A stretch of 33,922 nucleotides of DNA from G020354785 sp964534745. GTDB lineage: Bacteria; Bacteroidota; Bacteroidia; Bacteroidales; UBA10428. The notes under the pieces were generated by a model. That model saw only the letters and a list, made by a program, of their open reading frames with translations. It was not told the DNA's origin and made no database searches. The DNA lies in the NCBI GenBank assembly GCA_964534745.1, contig CAZHQW010000039.1, forward strand, positions 1 through 33,922. Reading direction: 5' to 3'. This document shows, piece by piece, positions 1 through 8,807 of the stretch. Each line of letters opens with the position of its first letter. Position 1 is the stretch's first letter. Made by a program: the position numbers and the translations under genes.

Positions 1-437
1 GATGCTTTGCCATTGATTATCCGAACGGACTGACAAGTGCGTATTTTATAAGGCTTAAGCTGCTCGGGGAAAATGATATATTGTCGGAAAACTTTTACTG
101 GCGCGGACTTGAAGAAGGAAATGTCAGGACTCTGAGGGAGCTGCCAAAGATAAACCTGGAATCAGCAACACATAGCGAACAGGCCGGTACCCGGTGGCAT
201 CTCACAACAGAGCTTATAAATTCATCAGTATACCCTGCTCTCATGGTCAGGCTGAAAATTGTGAGAGATAAAAGCCATGACCGCATACTGCCCGTCATTT
301 ACAGTGACAACTATGTGTCGCTGATGCCCGGCGAGAGGCGCACGATACACATGGAGATTGAACAGGAGGACACTCGCGGAGAGAAGCCCGCAGTTATTAT
401 CGAAGGAATGAATATAGATAACAGTAAACAGAAATAA
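1..437 (+). CDS. C-terminal end of a GH2-family exo-glycosidase (partial)
   Basis: The reading frame is open from the left edge of the window (first full codon at base 3) to a TAA at 435-437, so this is the 3' part of a longer gene. The visible ~144 residues contain the run SENFYWRG followed by LRELPKINL and later YSDNYVSLMPGE. These resemble the C-terminal immunoglobulin-like domain of GH2 exo-beta-D-glucosaminidases and beta-mannosidases, where a similar YSDNY-F-LLPGE motif closes the protein. The catalytic TIM barrel lies outside the window, so the substrate cannot be told. An in-frame TTG at 81 is not a real start, because the family-like sequence continues upstream of it. The GH3 gene follows after 28 bases on the same strand, so both are probably one transcript for glycan trimming. 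Confidence 0.8.
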   Translation, partial: CFAIDYPNGLTSAYFIRLKLLGENDILSENFYWRGLEEGNVRTLRELPKINLESATHSEQAGTRWHLTTELINSSVYPALMVRLKIVRDKSHDRILPVIYSDNYVSLMPGERRTIHMEIEQEDTRGEKPAVIIEGMNIDNSKQK

Positions 438-465
438 ACAAATTGATAACTTTAATATATATCAT

Positions 466-2232
466 ATGAAATATATATTACATTACCTGTCTGTTCACAT
501 AGTGGTTGCAGCGGCCCTTTTTGTTGCCGGCTGTAAATCAGAGACCGGCACGGATTACCGCACCCGGGAAACACAGGCACCTGAATTTATGCCGGTAGAT
601 ACCACCTGGAAAACATTGACACTCAGAGAAAAAATAGGCCAGACAATGATCGTTGTCTCAAGGTTCTATGACTATCAAAAGTTCGAAGGGGGCAACCTGG
701 ATACTTTTTTCACGAGATATCCCGTTGGCGGATTCTTTATGGCAGACTGGTATTATTTCTATTTTGCCCCTAAAGACTCAACAATGGCCTATTACATGAA
801 GGAAAGCATCAGGGACTATGCTGCCAGCTCAAAGCACCCCCTGATTTTTATGGAAGATTTTGAAAGGGGGCTTGGTGAAAAATTCCCGGCTTATACATAT
901 ATGCCTGTGGAGATGACCCTGGGTGCCGCAAATTCCGCCCAACTGGCCTACCGGTACGGGAAATCCATTGCTATGGAAGCCAGGGATTTTGGCATTAACT
1001 GGCTATTACACCCGGTAGCTGATCTTAACTTAAATCCCCTGCACTCACTTGTTAATGAAAGGGCTGTATCAGATAATCCGGAAACAGCCATACCTCTATT
1101 AAAGAAGCAAATTGACGGTATGCATGACCAGGGCATTATAACAACAATTAAACACTTTCCTGGTGACGGAGCAACTATGCGCGACCAGCACATCATGACA
1201 GCTTCAAATAATCTAAGCTGGAAACAATGGAAGCGCACTTACGGAAAAGTCTTCCAGTCCCTTATAGACCATGGTGCTCCCTCGGTAATGGTGGGACATA
1301 TAACCTTCCCTGCCTATCAAAGGGAAAAACTGAACAACCACCTTCCCCCTGCCAGTTTATCTGAGGAAGTTATCGTAAAGCTGCTGAAACAAAAAATGAA
1401 TTTTAAGGGTGTCGTAATATCGGACGCACTTAATATGGGAGGAGCCGCAGGCTATTATAAGGATGAGCTTGAGACATCAGTGGCCTGTTTCAGGGCGGGT
1501 GTCGATTTAATGCTGTGGCCCGATTTGTCGTTTATGGATACTCTTGAAGCCAGGATACTAAGAAATGATATTCCCATGGAAAGGCTTGATGACGCCGTTG
1601 AGAGGATATGGGCATTAAAGGAGCGGTTCGGACTGCCTGAAAGGGATTATAAGGTATTTAACAAACTTACTGCCGAAGACAAAAAGCTAATAGATAATAC
1701 GGCCAGGGAGGTTGCTGAAAATGGCATTACGCTTTTAAGGGGAGATAGCAGCTTTCTGCCCCTTGACAGCAGCAAAGTAAAGAATATACTGCTTGTCAAT
1801 GTCAGCCAAAGAGACAAGTCACAGATTTTTGATCATACCAGGAAGCTGCTTGAGGACAGGGGATTTAACGTTAAGCTGAGGTACGGATTATCTTATTTTG
1901 ACTGGAACTGGCGTATGGACAGCCTCAAATATTATGACAGGATTATTGCATGTTTTGAAAACAAGTACTTCGATCCCGTGGGAATTCAGTTTTTGAAGGG
2001 TCTGGAGGCTGAATCGGCATGGACATTTAATATGCTGCCGAGGGAGCAGATGATTGCCGTTTCATATAGCAATCCCTACTACCTGAATTACTATTTCCAG
2101 CACATTCCAGTACTTATCAATGCATACAGCAGCGACAGGTATGTGCAGGAAGCGGTAATAAGGGCGCTGACCGGTGAAATAGCATTTAAAGGCATTTCAC
2201 CTGTAAAGCTTGAACATGATATTTTAAAATAA
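466..2232 (+). CDS. GH3-family lipoprotein, probable beta-N-acetylhexosaminidase
   Basis: 588 residues. A signal peptide ends in a lipobox (VAGC, Cys23), so the enzyme should be lipid-anchored in the envelope. The GH3 barrel shows KHFPGDG at 229-235 and then RDQH at 239-242. The Asp-x-His pair (Asp240, His242) resembles the dyad that NagZ-type N-acetylglucosaminidases use for acid/base catalysis. The nucleophile is probably Asp320 in the VISDAL motif (317-322). Residues from about 400 onward resemble a GH3 C-terminal alpha/beta domain. NagZ enzymes usually read KHFPGHGDT..DSH; here the second His of that loop is Asp, as in GH3 glucosidases, so substrate specificity is uncertain. It follows a GH2 gene closely and ends 9 bases from a convergent kinase gene. 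Confidence 0.82.
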   Translation: MKYILHYLSVHIVVAAALFVAGCKSETGTDYRTRETQAPEFMPVDTTWKTLTLREKIGQTMIVVSRFYDYQKFEGGNLDTFFTRYPVGGFFMADWYYFYFAPKDSTMAYYMKESIRDYAASSKHPLIFMEDFERGLGEKFPAYTYMPVEMTLGAANSAQLAYRYGKSIAMEARDFGINWLLHPVADLNLNPLHSLVNERAVSDNPETAIPLLKKQIDGMHDQGIITTIKHFPGDGATMRDQHIMTASNNLSWKQWKRTYGKVFQSLIDHGAPSVMVGHITFPAYQREKLNNHLPPASLSEEVIVKLLKQKMNFKGVVISDALNMGGAAGYYKDELETSVACFRAGVDLMLWPDLSFMDTLEARILRNDIPMERLDDAVERIWALKERFGLPERDYKVFNKLTAEDKKLIDNTAREVAENGITLLRGDSSFLPLDSSKVKNILLVNVSQRDKSQIFDHTRKLLEDRGFNVKLRYGLSYFDWNWRMDSLKYYDRIIACFENKYFDPVGIQFLKGLEAESAWTFNMLPREQMIAVSYSNPYYLNYYFQHIPVLINAYSSDRYVQEAVIRALTGEIAFKGISPVKLEHDILK

Positions 2233-2241
2233 ATAAAGGAA

Positions 2242-4653
2242 TCAGTAGTACTTATTGATCTTCTCAATCAGCAGGTTTTTATCGATGGGCTTTGCCATAA
2301 AATCATCACATCCTGCTTCCATTGATCTTTGTTCATCGATAGGTGAAGCGAAGGCAGTCTGTGCAATTACAGGTAATCCGGGCCTGAGCTCCTTAATCTG
2401 TCTCGTTGCTTCCAGTCCGTTCAATATAGGCATCTTCAGATCCATCAGTACCATATTCACTTTGGGGTGTGATTTAATTATTTCCACCGCTTTGCTTCCG
2501 TTTTCAGCATAAAGGATTTTAACATTCAGGTCTTTAAGTATCTCGCGCAGGTACATAAAGCTTATGTCATCGTCTTCAGCAATTAATACGGTGAAATCCC
2601 TGTATGTCCTTGCAGGCTTGATTTTTCCTGCCCTCTTATATTTCTTTGCTGCCTGGGGTATCTTATAGGGTACGGTGAAAAAGAAAACCGATCCTTTGCC
2701 GGGCTTTGATTCTACCCATATTTTACCCCCCAGCAGCTCAACATATGCCTTGGAGATTGATAAACCCAGTCCGGTCCCCTCATGTTCCTTTGTATAGGAT
2801 AAGTCACCCTGCCAGAATCTCTCAAAAATCTTTTCCTTTGTTTTAGCCGTCATACCCGAACCCGTATCCTCGACAAAGAACTCAAGATTTTTACCTTTGC
2901 TTCCGGGCAGTTTCTTTAATTTATAACCGAATCCTATGCGGCCCTTCTCGGTAAACTTAATAGCATTCTTGAGAAGGTTTGTTAATACCTGTGTAAGCTT
3001 GGTCCTGTCTGTTTCTATTATGCTTTTGCCTTCACTCAGTTCTCCCGAGCAATAAAAGGAAATACCTTTCTGTTCTACCTCAGGCTTAAAAAATGCATAT
3101 AGATTATTAATCAGCTTGTTTATACTGGTTTCTTCCTTCCTGTACTCGATCTGGCCGGCTTCTATCTTGGATATATCAATCAGGTCATTTATTATTGTAA
3201 GCATTCGCCGTCCGCTCTGCTGTATTATCTTAATATACTGGTGCATCTTCCCCCCTGTGAGTGTGGGTGACTTAAGCAGCTCGGCAAATCCAAGAATACC
3301 GTTCATGGGTGTGCGTATCTCGTGGCTCATGTTGGCGAGGAATGCTGTTTTCAGGCGATCGCTCTCTTCGGCCTTTTCTTTGGCCCTTTCCAGCTCAATG
3401 TTTATGCCCTGTATACGCTTCAGAATTTCACGCAATTTTCTGTTTTGCGCCTTATATTCCTTGTTCAGCTTTTGATATTCGAGGTTCTGTTCCTGCAGGA
3501 TCTTCTCTGCCTGTTTACGTTCGGTAATATCCCTGGCAAAGGAAAATGATACTTTCCTGTTCTCAAACTCAACAAAATTAATAGACACCTCAACCGGGAA
3601 CACCGTGCCGTCTTTTCTTCTGTGGGCAGTCTCAATTGTCGAATCACGCAAAGAGCGTGTCCTTTTCCTGTGCACCTTCCACTTTTCCTCATCCATGTTC
3701 GGATCAATCTGCCATATTTTCATTTTCAGCAGCTCTTCTCTCGAGTAACCAAGGCTCTTACATGCCTGCTCATTCGTATAATATATGCTTCCGCTGTCAT
3801 CAACCTGGAAGATACTAATCATCGAGTGATCTATACCAAACTGTGTCAGCTTAAGTATCTGTTCTGACTTGACACGCTCTGATATATTGCGAGAGGATCC
3901 CAGTATGCACTTCTTGCCCCCGATAAATGTCAGTCCGATACTTACTTCAACAGGAATAACCTTACCATCCTTGCATCTGTGCCTTGTTATCACAGTATTA
4001 GGTTCGCCGGGAACCAGACTGCTCCATATTGTTTTTTTATGGTCCTCTTTAACAAAGTTAGGATCCAGGTTATTGACATTCTTTGACAGCAGCTCTTCAC
4101 GAGTATAGCCCAGTTCGTTACAGGCACGCTTGTTGACCTCGATGATCTTTCCGTCCATGTCGGCCAGGAACAGTGCATCTGTTGCCTGTTCAATTAAATT
4201 GCGGAAACGTTCTTCATTCTCAATTGCTTTTTCCCTTATTTTTGTACATTCCTCCTGCACGAGCTTCATATCTGAAATATCATTGAATATAGTAAAGACA
4301 ACATAGGGTTTTTTCTCACCATTCCTTATTACAGGCACAGCATTAACATTAATCCACTTGTACTCTTTATGCTGCTTGCTGTAAATATTCATCACCATAT
4401 TCTTCACTTTCTTTCCTGATCTAAGCGCCTGTAAACAGGGACTTTCGCTGGTGTCAAACGGTGTGCCGTCTTCCCTGGCAGCTTTCAATTTCATCAGGAG
4501 TTTCGCGGGATCGGCCATCTCTGCCCTGGGAAGCCCCAGGATATCTTCTGCCATATCATTTGCCACAATTAACTTTCCATTACTGTCGCGGCATATAAAT
4601 CCCAAATCCAGAGTATTGAAAAATTCTATATGTTTGCGCAAACTGTCAACCAT
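2242..4653 (-). CDS. Hybrid sensor histidine kinase with three PAS domains and a receiver
   Basis: 803 residues without a signal peptide or membrane segment, so probably a cytosolic sensor. Domain order by sequence: PAS at about 8-125, PAS at about 147-262, PAS at about 268-385, a charged coiled coil at about 385-435, a HisKA domain with H-box ANMSHEIRTP (phospho-acceptor His444), an HATPase_c domain with the DTGSGM and GTGLGLSI boxes, and a C-terminal receiver with the acidic triplet EDDD near its start and phospho-acceptor Asp738 in VLMDLKMP. Known biochemistry of the family predicts phosphotransfer from His444 to Asp738. There is no DNA-binding output domain and no adjacent response regulator, so it is an orphan kinase. 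Convergent with the GH3 gene. Its ligand cannot be read from the sequence. Confidence 0.93.
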   Translation of the reverse strand: MVDSLRKHIEFFNTLDLGFICRDSNGKLIVANDMAEDILGLPRAEMADPAKLLMKLKAAREDGTPFDTSESPCLQALRSGKKVKNMVMNIYSKQHKEYKWINVNAVPVIRNGEKKPYVVFTIFNDISDMKLVQEECTKIREKAIENEERFRNLIEQATDALFLADMDGKIIEVNKRACNELGYTREELLSKNVNNLDPNFVKEDHKKTIWSSLVPGEPNTVITRHRCKDGKVIPVEVSIGLTFIGGKKCILGSSRNISERVKSEQILKLTQFGIDHSMISIFQVDDSGSIYYTNEQACKSLGYSREELLKMKIWQIDPNMDEEKWKVHRKRTRSLRDSTIETAHRRKDGTVFPVEVSINFVEFENRKVSFSFARDITERKQAEKILQEQNLEYQKLNKEYKAQNRKLREILKRIQGINIELERAKEKAEESDRLKTAFLANMSHEIRTPMNGILGFAELLKSPTLTGGKMHQYIKIIQQSGRRMLTIINDLIDISKIEAGQIEYRKEETSINKLINNLYAFFKPEVEQKGISFYCSGELSEGKSIIETDRTKLTQVLTNLLKNAIKFTEKGRIGFGYKLKKLPGSKGKNLEFFVEDTGSGMTAKTKEKIFERFWQGDLSYTKEHEGTGLGLSISKAYVELLGGKIWVESKPGKGSVFFFTVPYKIPQAAKKYKRAGKIKPARTYRDFTVLIAEDDDISFMYLREILKDLNVKILYAENGSKAVEIIKSHPKVNMVLMDLKMPILNGLEATRQIKELRPGLPVIAQTAFASPIDEQRSMEAGCDDFMAKPIDKNLLIEKINKYY

Positions 4654-4791
4654 TTTTGATAAACACTTTGCATAAATTGCGGTTCACAATAAAATAAAGC
4701 CTTACTTCCTAATTTATTGAAAATAAACCTATAGTATGCTAAACTAATTTACGAATTTTTTATATAAGTTGAATAAAAAAGGAATAAAATA

Positions 4792-5793
4792 CTATCTGCG
4801 ATCCAGAGCAACCGGATTAATAATATTGGGTACTCTTCCATTCTTATAATATTCTATTATGTTATTTGCCGCCATCCGAGACATTTTATTCCTTGTTTCA
4901 AGCGTGGCGGATCCAATATGCGGCAAGACAGCCACGTTATCCATATCCAGCAGAGGATTATCAGGCTTCATTGGCTCGGGATTAGTTACATCCAGTCCGG
5001 CCCCCCATATGATTCCCTTCCTTAATGCCTCAGCAAGGTCATGCTCATTATGAACGGCACCTCTCGATGTGTTGACAAATATAGCTGTAGATTTCATTTT
5101 TTTGAAAGCGTGCCTGTCAAACAGTCCTTTTGTCTCATCACTGAGTGTACAATGCACCGATATAACGTCGCTGCTTTTAAGCAGCCCGTCCATTGTGACC
5201 AGACGGGCACCAAGGAGCTTTTCAGCTGTCTCATTAGGGTGCCTGTTGCAGTAAATTATTCTCATGTTGTAGGCTCCCCTGCACCGTTTGGCCATCTCCA
5301 TTCCTATACGGCCCAGTCCGAATATTCCAAGTGTCTTATCCTTCAGCTCAATACCAAGGCCGGCTTTTGGACGAAAATAATCCCAACTTCCCCTTAAGAT
5401 TGTCTTATGCAGATAAAACATCTTTCGTGAAGCAGCAATCATTAATCCGAATGCCACATCTGCCGTGGCGTCACTCAGCACATCAGGAGTAAAGCCAACA
5501 GGTATTCCCAGTCTCGTTGCTTCCTCTATATCAATATTATCATATCCCACTGCAAACTGGGATATTATATCAAGGTGGCTGCACTTGCCAAGAAAATGGC
5601 TGTCAATATTTTCAGTTACAGTGCAGTATAAAGCATCACTATCAAGAGACCTCTCAATAAGTTCGGCCTGTGTCATGGGCCTGTCCTCTTCCCATACCGT
5701 AACAATGAAACCTTCTTTTCGCATTAGCTCAATGCCTGTTTCAGGAAAAATCCTTGTTACAAGTATCTTAATATCTCCCGGCCTTTTTTTCAT
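4792..5793 (-). CDS. D-2-hydroxyacid dehydrogenase (glyoxylate/hydroxypyruvate reductase-like)
   Basis: 333 residues, the usual length for NAD(P)-dependent D-isomer-specific 2-hydroxyacid dehydrogenases. The Rossmann dinucleotide loop is GLGRIG at 159-164. The catalytic residues can be placed as Arg244 (in NTSRG), Glu273 (in TNPEP) and His292 (in LPHIGSAT). It most resembles the glyoxylate/hydroxypyruvate reductase (GyaR/GRHPR) group, which would reduce glyoxylate or hydroxypyruvate or oxidise a D-2-hydroxy acid; exact specificity is inference. It stands alone on the minus strand, but lies about 1.2 kb upstream of a sugar-acid operon whose tartronate-semialdehyde-type chemistry would suit a hydroxypyruvate reductase. 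No membrane or signal sequence. Confidence 0.88.
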   Translation of the reverse strand: MKKRPGDIKILVTRIFPETGIELMRKEGFIVTVWEEDRPMTQAELIERSLDSDALYCTVTENIDSHFLGKCSHLDIISQFAVGYDNIDIEEATRLGIPVGFTPDVLSDATADVAFGLMIAASRKMFYLHKTILRGSWDYFRPKAGLGIELKDKTLGIFGLGRIGMEMAKRCRGAYNMRIIYCNRHPNETAEKLLGARLVTMDGLLKSSDVISVHCTLSDETKGLFDRHAFKKMKSTAIFVNTSRGAVHNEHDLAEALRKGIIWGAGLDVTNPEPMKPDNPLLDMDNVAVLPHIGSATLETRNKMSRMAANNIIEYYKNGRVPNIINPVALDRR

Positions 5794-5931
5794 GGTATCG
5801 TTTATTATCCAAAAATAAAAAAATATACCCGATTATTTAAACAGACCGCCAGCCAACGCAACCCCATGGCCTGTATAACCATCTTAATACCTGATAATTA
5901 ATTATAATCTATAACCTAAAATTTTAATTAA

Positions 5932-6921
5932 ATGAAACCATACCCGAAAATTATTATTATGCTGATAATAGCGCTGGTATTAAAATCAGCAGTATTACAA
6001 AGCCAGGACTCAATTGATAATAAAATGAAATTACTTGATTTGAAGCTTCAGCTTCTTAACTCAAGGCTTGAACTTCTTGACTCAAAGATTAAATCGTGGG
6101 AATCATGGCCACTGGAAATGGAAGGCAGGCTTGCAGATATAGACAGGTCCTACAGGCAGCTGGGGACAAAAATAATGATGATGGACTTTGATCCGGCTGA
6201 TTTCAATTACAAGTTTTATCTTCTTGACTCAATGATGAAAAGCCAGAAAAAGAACACCGCCGACACAAAGATAGGCAATGTCATATCTTTCCGCTATGAT
6301 ACAATAAGGCCCAAACCTTTCAAATCGGTTATTTCATTAAATCCTGTCCGTATTTTTGAAGGGACATTTCAGATATCATATGAGAAATCAATAAATCCCA
6401 GGAATTCCATTGATGTATCCGGACTGGCAACCTATGCCACTGACGAAGGAATATCCAGGCGCTACATGTTGAACCAGTCTCTGAGCTATTATAACCCGTC
6501 AACAGATACTTACGATCCATATAACAGCAAGAACATTTACGGGTTTGGCACTATTATCCAGTGGAAAAATTATCTTCTTGCTTCTGTAAATCCCAGACAC
6601 AGGGCTCCTATAGGCATGTATGCGGCAACCAGTCTCATGTATCGGAGACTGTGGATAAACGGACTTGAAACAGTATTTGTCGAGTATGAGTTTATTAACC
6701 GGGACATAATCCAGAAACTAAACGTGTTTGCCGGCGGTGTAATAATAGGTTCGCAAATAAGCTTCATAAAAACCCTTTCACTGGATTTTTATTTTGGAGG
6801 TGTAATAAGGCTCAGCATATATGATAATGAGACATCTTTTACCAAGTATAAGAAATGGGATAATATAGACTTCTCAGGAGTCCTTCCCGCAGCAGGAATT
6901 AAGATTGGTATACTAAAATAA
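5932..6921 (+). CDS. Exported coiled-coil protein with C-terminal beta-rich (possible outer-membrane barrel) region
   Basis: 329 residues of no family I recognise. A hydrophobic N-terminus (about residues 6-24) looks like a signal peptide. It is followed by a leucine heptad stretch, three near-identical 7-residue units (LLDLKLQ, LLNSRLE, LLDSKIK), predicting a short coiled coil. From about residue 110 the sequence alternates polar and hydrophobic residues with many aromatics (VISLNPVRIFEGTFQISYE, then FYFGGVIRLSIYDN near the end), as in small outer-membrane beta barrels of Bacteroidota. The last residues (GIKIGILK) are compatible with a final strand. The start ATG follows an AT-rich leader without a Shine-Dalgarno sequence. 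It is monocistronic, 102 bases before the transketolase operon. Function unknown. Confidence 0.65.
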   Translation: MKPYPKIIIMLIIALVLKSAVLQSQDSIDNKMKLLDLKLQLLNSRLELLDSKIKSWESWPLEMEGRLADIDRSYRQLGTKIMMMDFDPADFNYKFYLLDSMMKSQKKNTADTKIGNVISFRYDTIRPKPFKSVISLNPVRIFEGTFQISYEKSINPRNSIDVSGLATYATDEGISRRYMLNQSLSYYNPSTDTYDPYNSKNIYGFGTIIQWKNYLLASVNPRHRAPIGMYAATSLMYRRLWINGLETVFVEYEFINRDIIQKLNVFAGGVIIGSQISFIKTLSLDFYFGGVIRLSIYDNETSFTKYKKWDNIDFSGVLPAAGIKIGILK

Positions 6922-6971
6922 AATAAATAATCTTTAACAATTTTGGCTGTTTGGTTTCTTCTTTTTTTTTT

Positions 6972-6989
6972 TACTTTTATAAAAAAGTA
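6972..6989. terminator. AT-only hairpin after the envelope-protein gene (weak terminator candidate)
   Basis: TACTTTT (6972-6978) pairs with AAAAGTA (6983-6989) around a 4-base loop and lies in a T-run/A-run context. It could end transcription of the upstream gene before the transketolase operon, but the stem has a single G:C pair and would be weak. Confidence 0.25.
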
Positions 6990-7023
6990 GTAAAAAACGG
7001 TTAACCACAAAAGAAGAGTACCA

Positions 7024-7839
7024 ATGAATATGACGATTTCCGGGCTTGAGAAAAAAGCACGTGCTCTCAGGCTTCATATAATCAGAATGATCGGCATAGG
7101 CCAGAAAGGCCATCTGGGGGGATCCTGTTCACTTGCAGAAGTTGTCACGGCCCTGTATTTTTACAAGATGAACATCGATCCCCGGAATCCATTATGGGAA
7201 GACAGGGATATATTTCTCCTCAGCAAGGGACATGCAGCACTTGTTCAATACGCAGCCCTTGCCGAGCTGGGATTTTTTGCCATCGAAGAAATTGAAAAAG
7301 TAAAGTGCCTCGGTGCCATGTTGCAGGGTCATCCCGACATGCTGACAACTCCCGGAATAGAGGCCAATACAGGTTCGCTGGGACAGGGTTTATCGATGGC
7401 TTGTGGTATAGCAGCCGGACTGAGGCTGGACAACAGAAAAAGCAAGGTTTACTGTGTTGTAGGTGACGGGGAATTAGCTGAGGGACAGATATGGGAGGCT
7501 GCAATGGCAGCTGCCTTTTACAGGCTCGATAACCTCGTGGCTGTCCTGGACAAAAACGACCTCCAGGCGACAGGAGCAATCACCGACCGTTATAATACAA
7601 ACCCGCATGCCGAAAAATGGAAAGCCTTTGGATGGCATGTTTCCGAAGTTGATGGCCATAATATAACAAAAATATGTGAAACCCTCGACAGTGTAGATAA
7701 TATCAAGGGGCAACCGAAAATCATTATCGCCCGGACTGTGAAAGGTAAAGGCGTCACCTTTGCCGAAAATATTGTGGCTTTTCATAATGGAGAGCTCACT
7801 GAGGAACAGTTTGAAAAGGCATGTAACGAACTATCATAA
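7024..7839 (+). CDS. Transketolase, N-terminal (ThDP-binding) subunit
   Basis: 271 residues, matching the N-terminal half of transketolase when it is encoded as a separate subunit. The thiamine-diphosphate motif starts at GDGE (147-150) and ends at Asn178 in DKNDL. Substrate/cofactor histidines appear as His30 (GHLGGS; GHPGAP in the classical enzyme), His70 (SKGHAAL) and His103 (QGHPDM). It would move a two-carbon ketol unit between sugars together with the next gene product, a reaction known for the family. The intersubunit gap is only 14 bases, and the second gene has an AAGGA stretch before its ATG. The start is ATG at 7024; the internal ATG two codons later is also possible. It is the first gene of a five- or six-gene operon, so this pair is probably a dedicated catabolic transketolase. 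Confidence 0.93.
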   Translation: MNMTISGLEKKARALRLHIIRMIGIGQKGHLGGSCSLAEVVTALYFYKMNIDPRNPLWEDRDIFLLSKGHAALVQYAALAELGFFAIEEIEKVKCLGAMLQGHPDMLTTPGIEANTGSLGQGLSMACGIAAGLRLDNRKSKVYCVVGDGELAEGQIWEAAMAAAFYRLDNLVAVLDKNDLQATGAITDRYNTNPHAEKWKAFGWHVSEVDGHNITKICETLDSVDNIKGQPKIIIARTVKGKGVTFAENIVAFHNGELTEEQFEKACNELS

Positions 7840-7853
7840 TTAAGGATGTAACT

Positions 7854-8795
7854 ATGAACATGCAAAATCCGAGACAGGTTTATGGTGAAACCCTTCTGGA
7901 ACTGGGAAGTAAAAACAATGACATAGTTGTCCTCGAAGCTGACCTGAGCAAATCTACTATGACATGCCTTTTTGAGGAGAAATTCCCTGACAGATTTTTT
8001 GAAATGGGTATCGGTGAGGCTAATATGACTTCTTTTGCGGGCGGACTGGCCCTGGCAGGGAAAATACCCTTCACCAATTCCTTTGCAGTCTTTGCCGCGG
8101 GACGGGCATATGACCAGATAAGGCAGGGTATAAGCATTCCCGGACTTAATGTAAAAATTGTAGGTTCAAGTGCCGGACTGTCGGATTTTGGAGACGGCTC
8201 CACACACCAGTCCGTTGAAGATGTTGCCATAATGAGAGCCATTCCTAATATGACAGTGCTTGTGCCTGCCGATGGCATCGAAACAAGAAAAATGACAATA
8301 AAGATAACCGAATATAAGGGGCCTGTATATATGAGGCTGAACCGTCATGATCTGCCTGATGTTTTTCTGCAGGACCAGGAGTATGAAATAGGCAGATCAT
8401 ACCTTATAAGGGAAGGCAAAGATATTGTTGTTTTTGCAAACGGCATTATGGTATCCAGAGCATTGAGTGCCTCAGAAAAGCTTGAAATGGAGGGTATTTC
8501 GGTAAGGGTGGTAAATGTCAGCTCTCTGAAGCCGACCAATGAAAATGATATTAAGAAATTCGCTGCAGGCGTAAAAGGTATAGTGACCGCTGAAGAACAC
8601 TCATTAATAGGAGGACTGGCAAGTGTTATCACTTATATCCTCCGTGGCAGCAGTGTGCCTGTCATTACCATTGGCATAGAGGACCGGTTTGGCCAGTCCT
8701 CACATAATTATGACGAGCTGCTGGCAGCTTACGGACTGACAGAGGATAATATTGCCTTTTCCATACGCCGGCTGCTCGGCCAGAAAATAACTTAA
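7854..8795 (+). CDS. Transketolase, C-terminal subunit
   Basis: 313 residues, equal to the pyrimidine-binding plus C-terminal domains of transketolase. The catalytic Glu55 in GIGEANM (52-58) is expected to activate the thiamine ring. FTNSFAVFAAGRAYDQIR (73-90) and the region around His118 (GDGSTHQSVED) form the conserved active-site face. The last ~110 residues form a transketolase C domain with ITAEEHS-like sequence (VTAEEHSLIGG). It needs the partner encoded just upstream to be active. Many bacteria have both a full-length housekeeping transketolase and a split one inside a sugar operon; whether this genome also has the full-length form is outside the window. Confidence 0.93.
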   Translation: MNMQNPRQVYGETLLELGSKNNDIVVLEADLSKSTMTCLFEEKFPDRFFEMGIGEANMTSFAGGLALAGKIPFTNSFAVFAAGRAYDQIRQGISIPGLNVKIVGSSAGLSDFGDGSTHQSVEDVAIMRAIPNMTVLVPADGIETRKMTIKITEYKGPVYMRLNRHDLPDVFLQDQEYEIGRSYLIREGKDIVVFANGIMVSRALSASEKLEMEGISVRVVNVSSLKPTNENDIKKFAAGVKGIVTAEEHSLIGGLASVITYILRGSSVPVITIGIEDRFGQSSHNYDELLAAYGLTEDNIAFSIRRLLGQKIT

Positions 8796-8807
8796 AAGAG
8801 CCACCTG

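Noticed and set aside
5810..5817. Sequence reading TATTTTTG on the minus strand before the D-2-hydroxyacid dehydrogenase gene
   Set aside because: It fits TAnnTTTG but lies in an A-run and only 16 bases before the ATG, leaving almost no leader; no -33 element.
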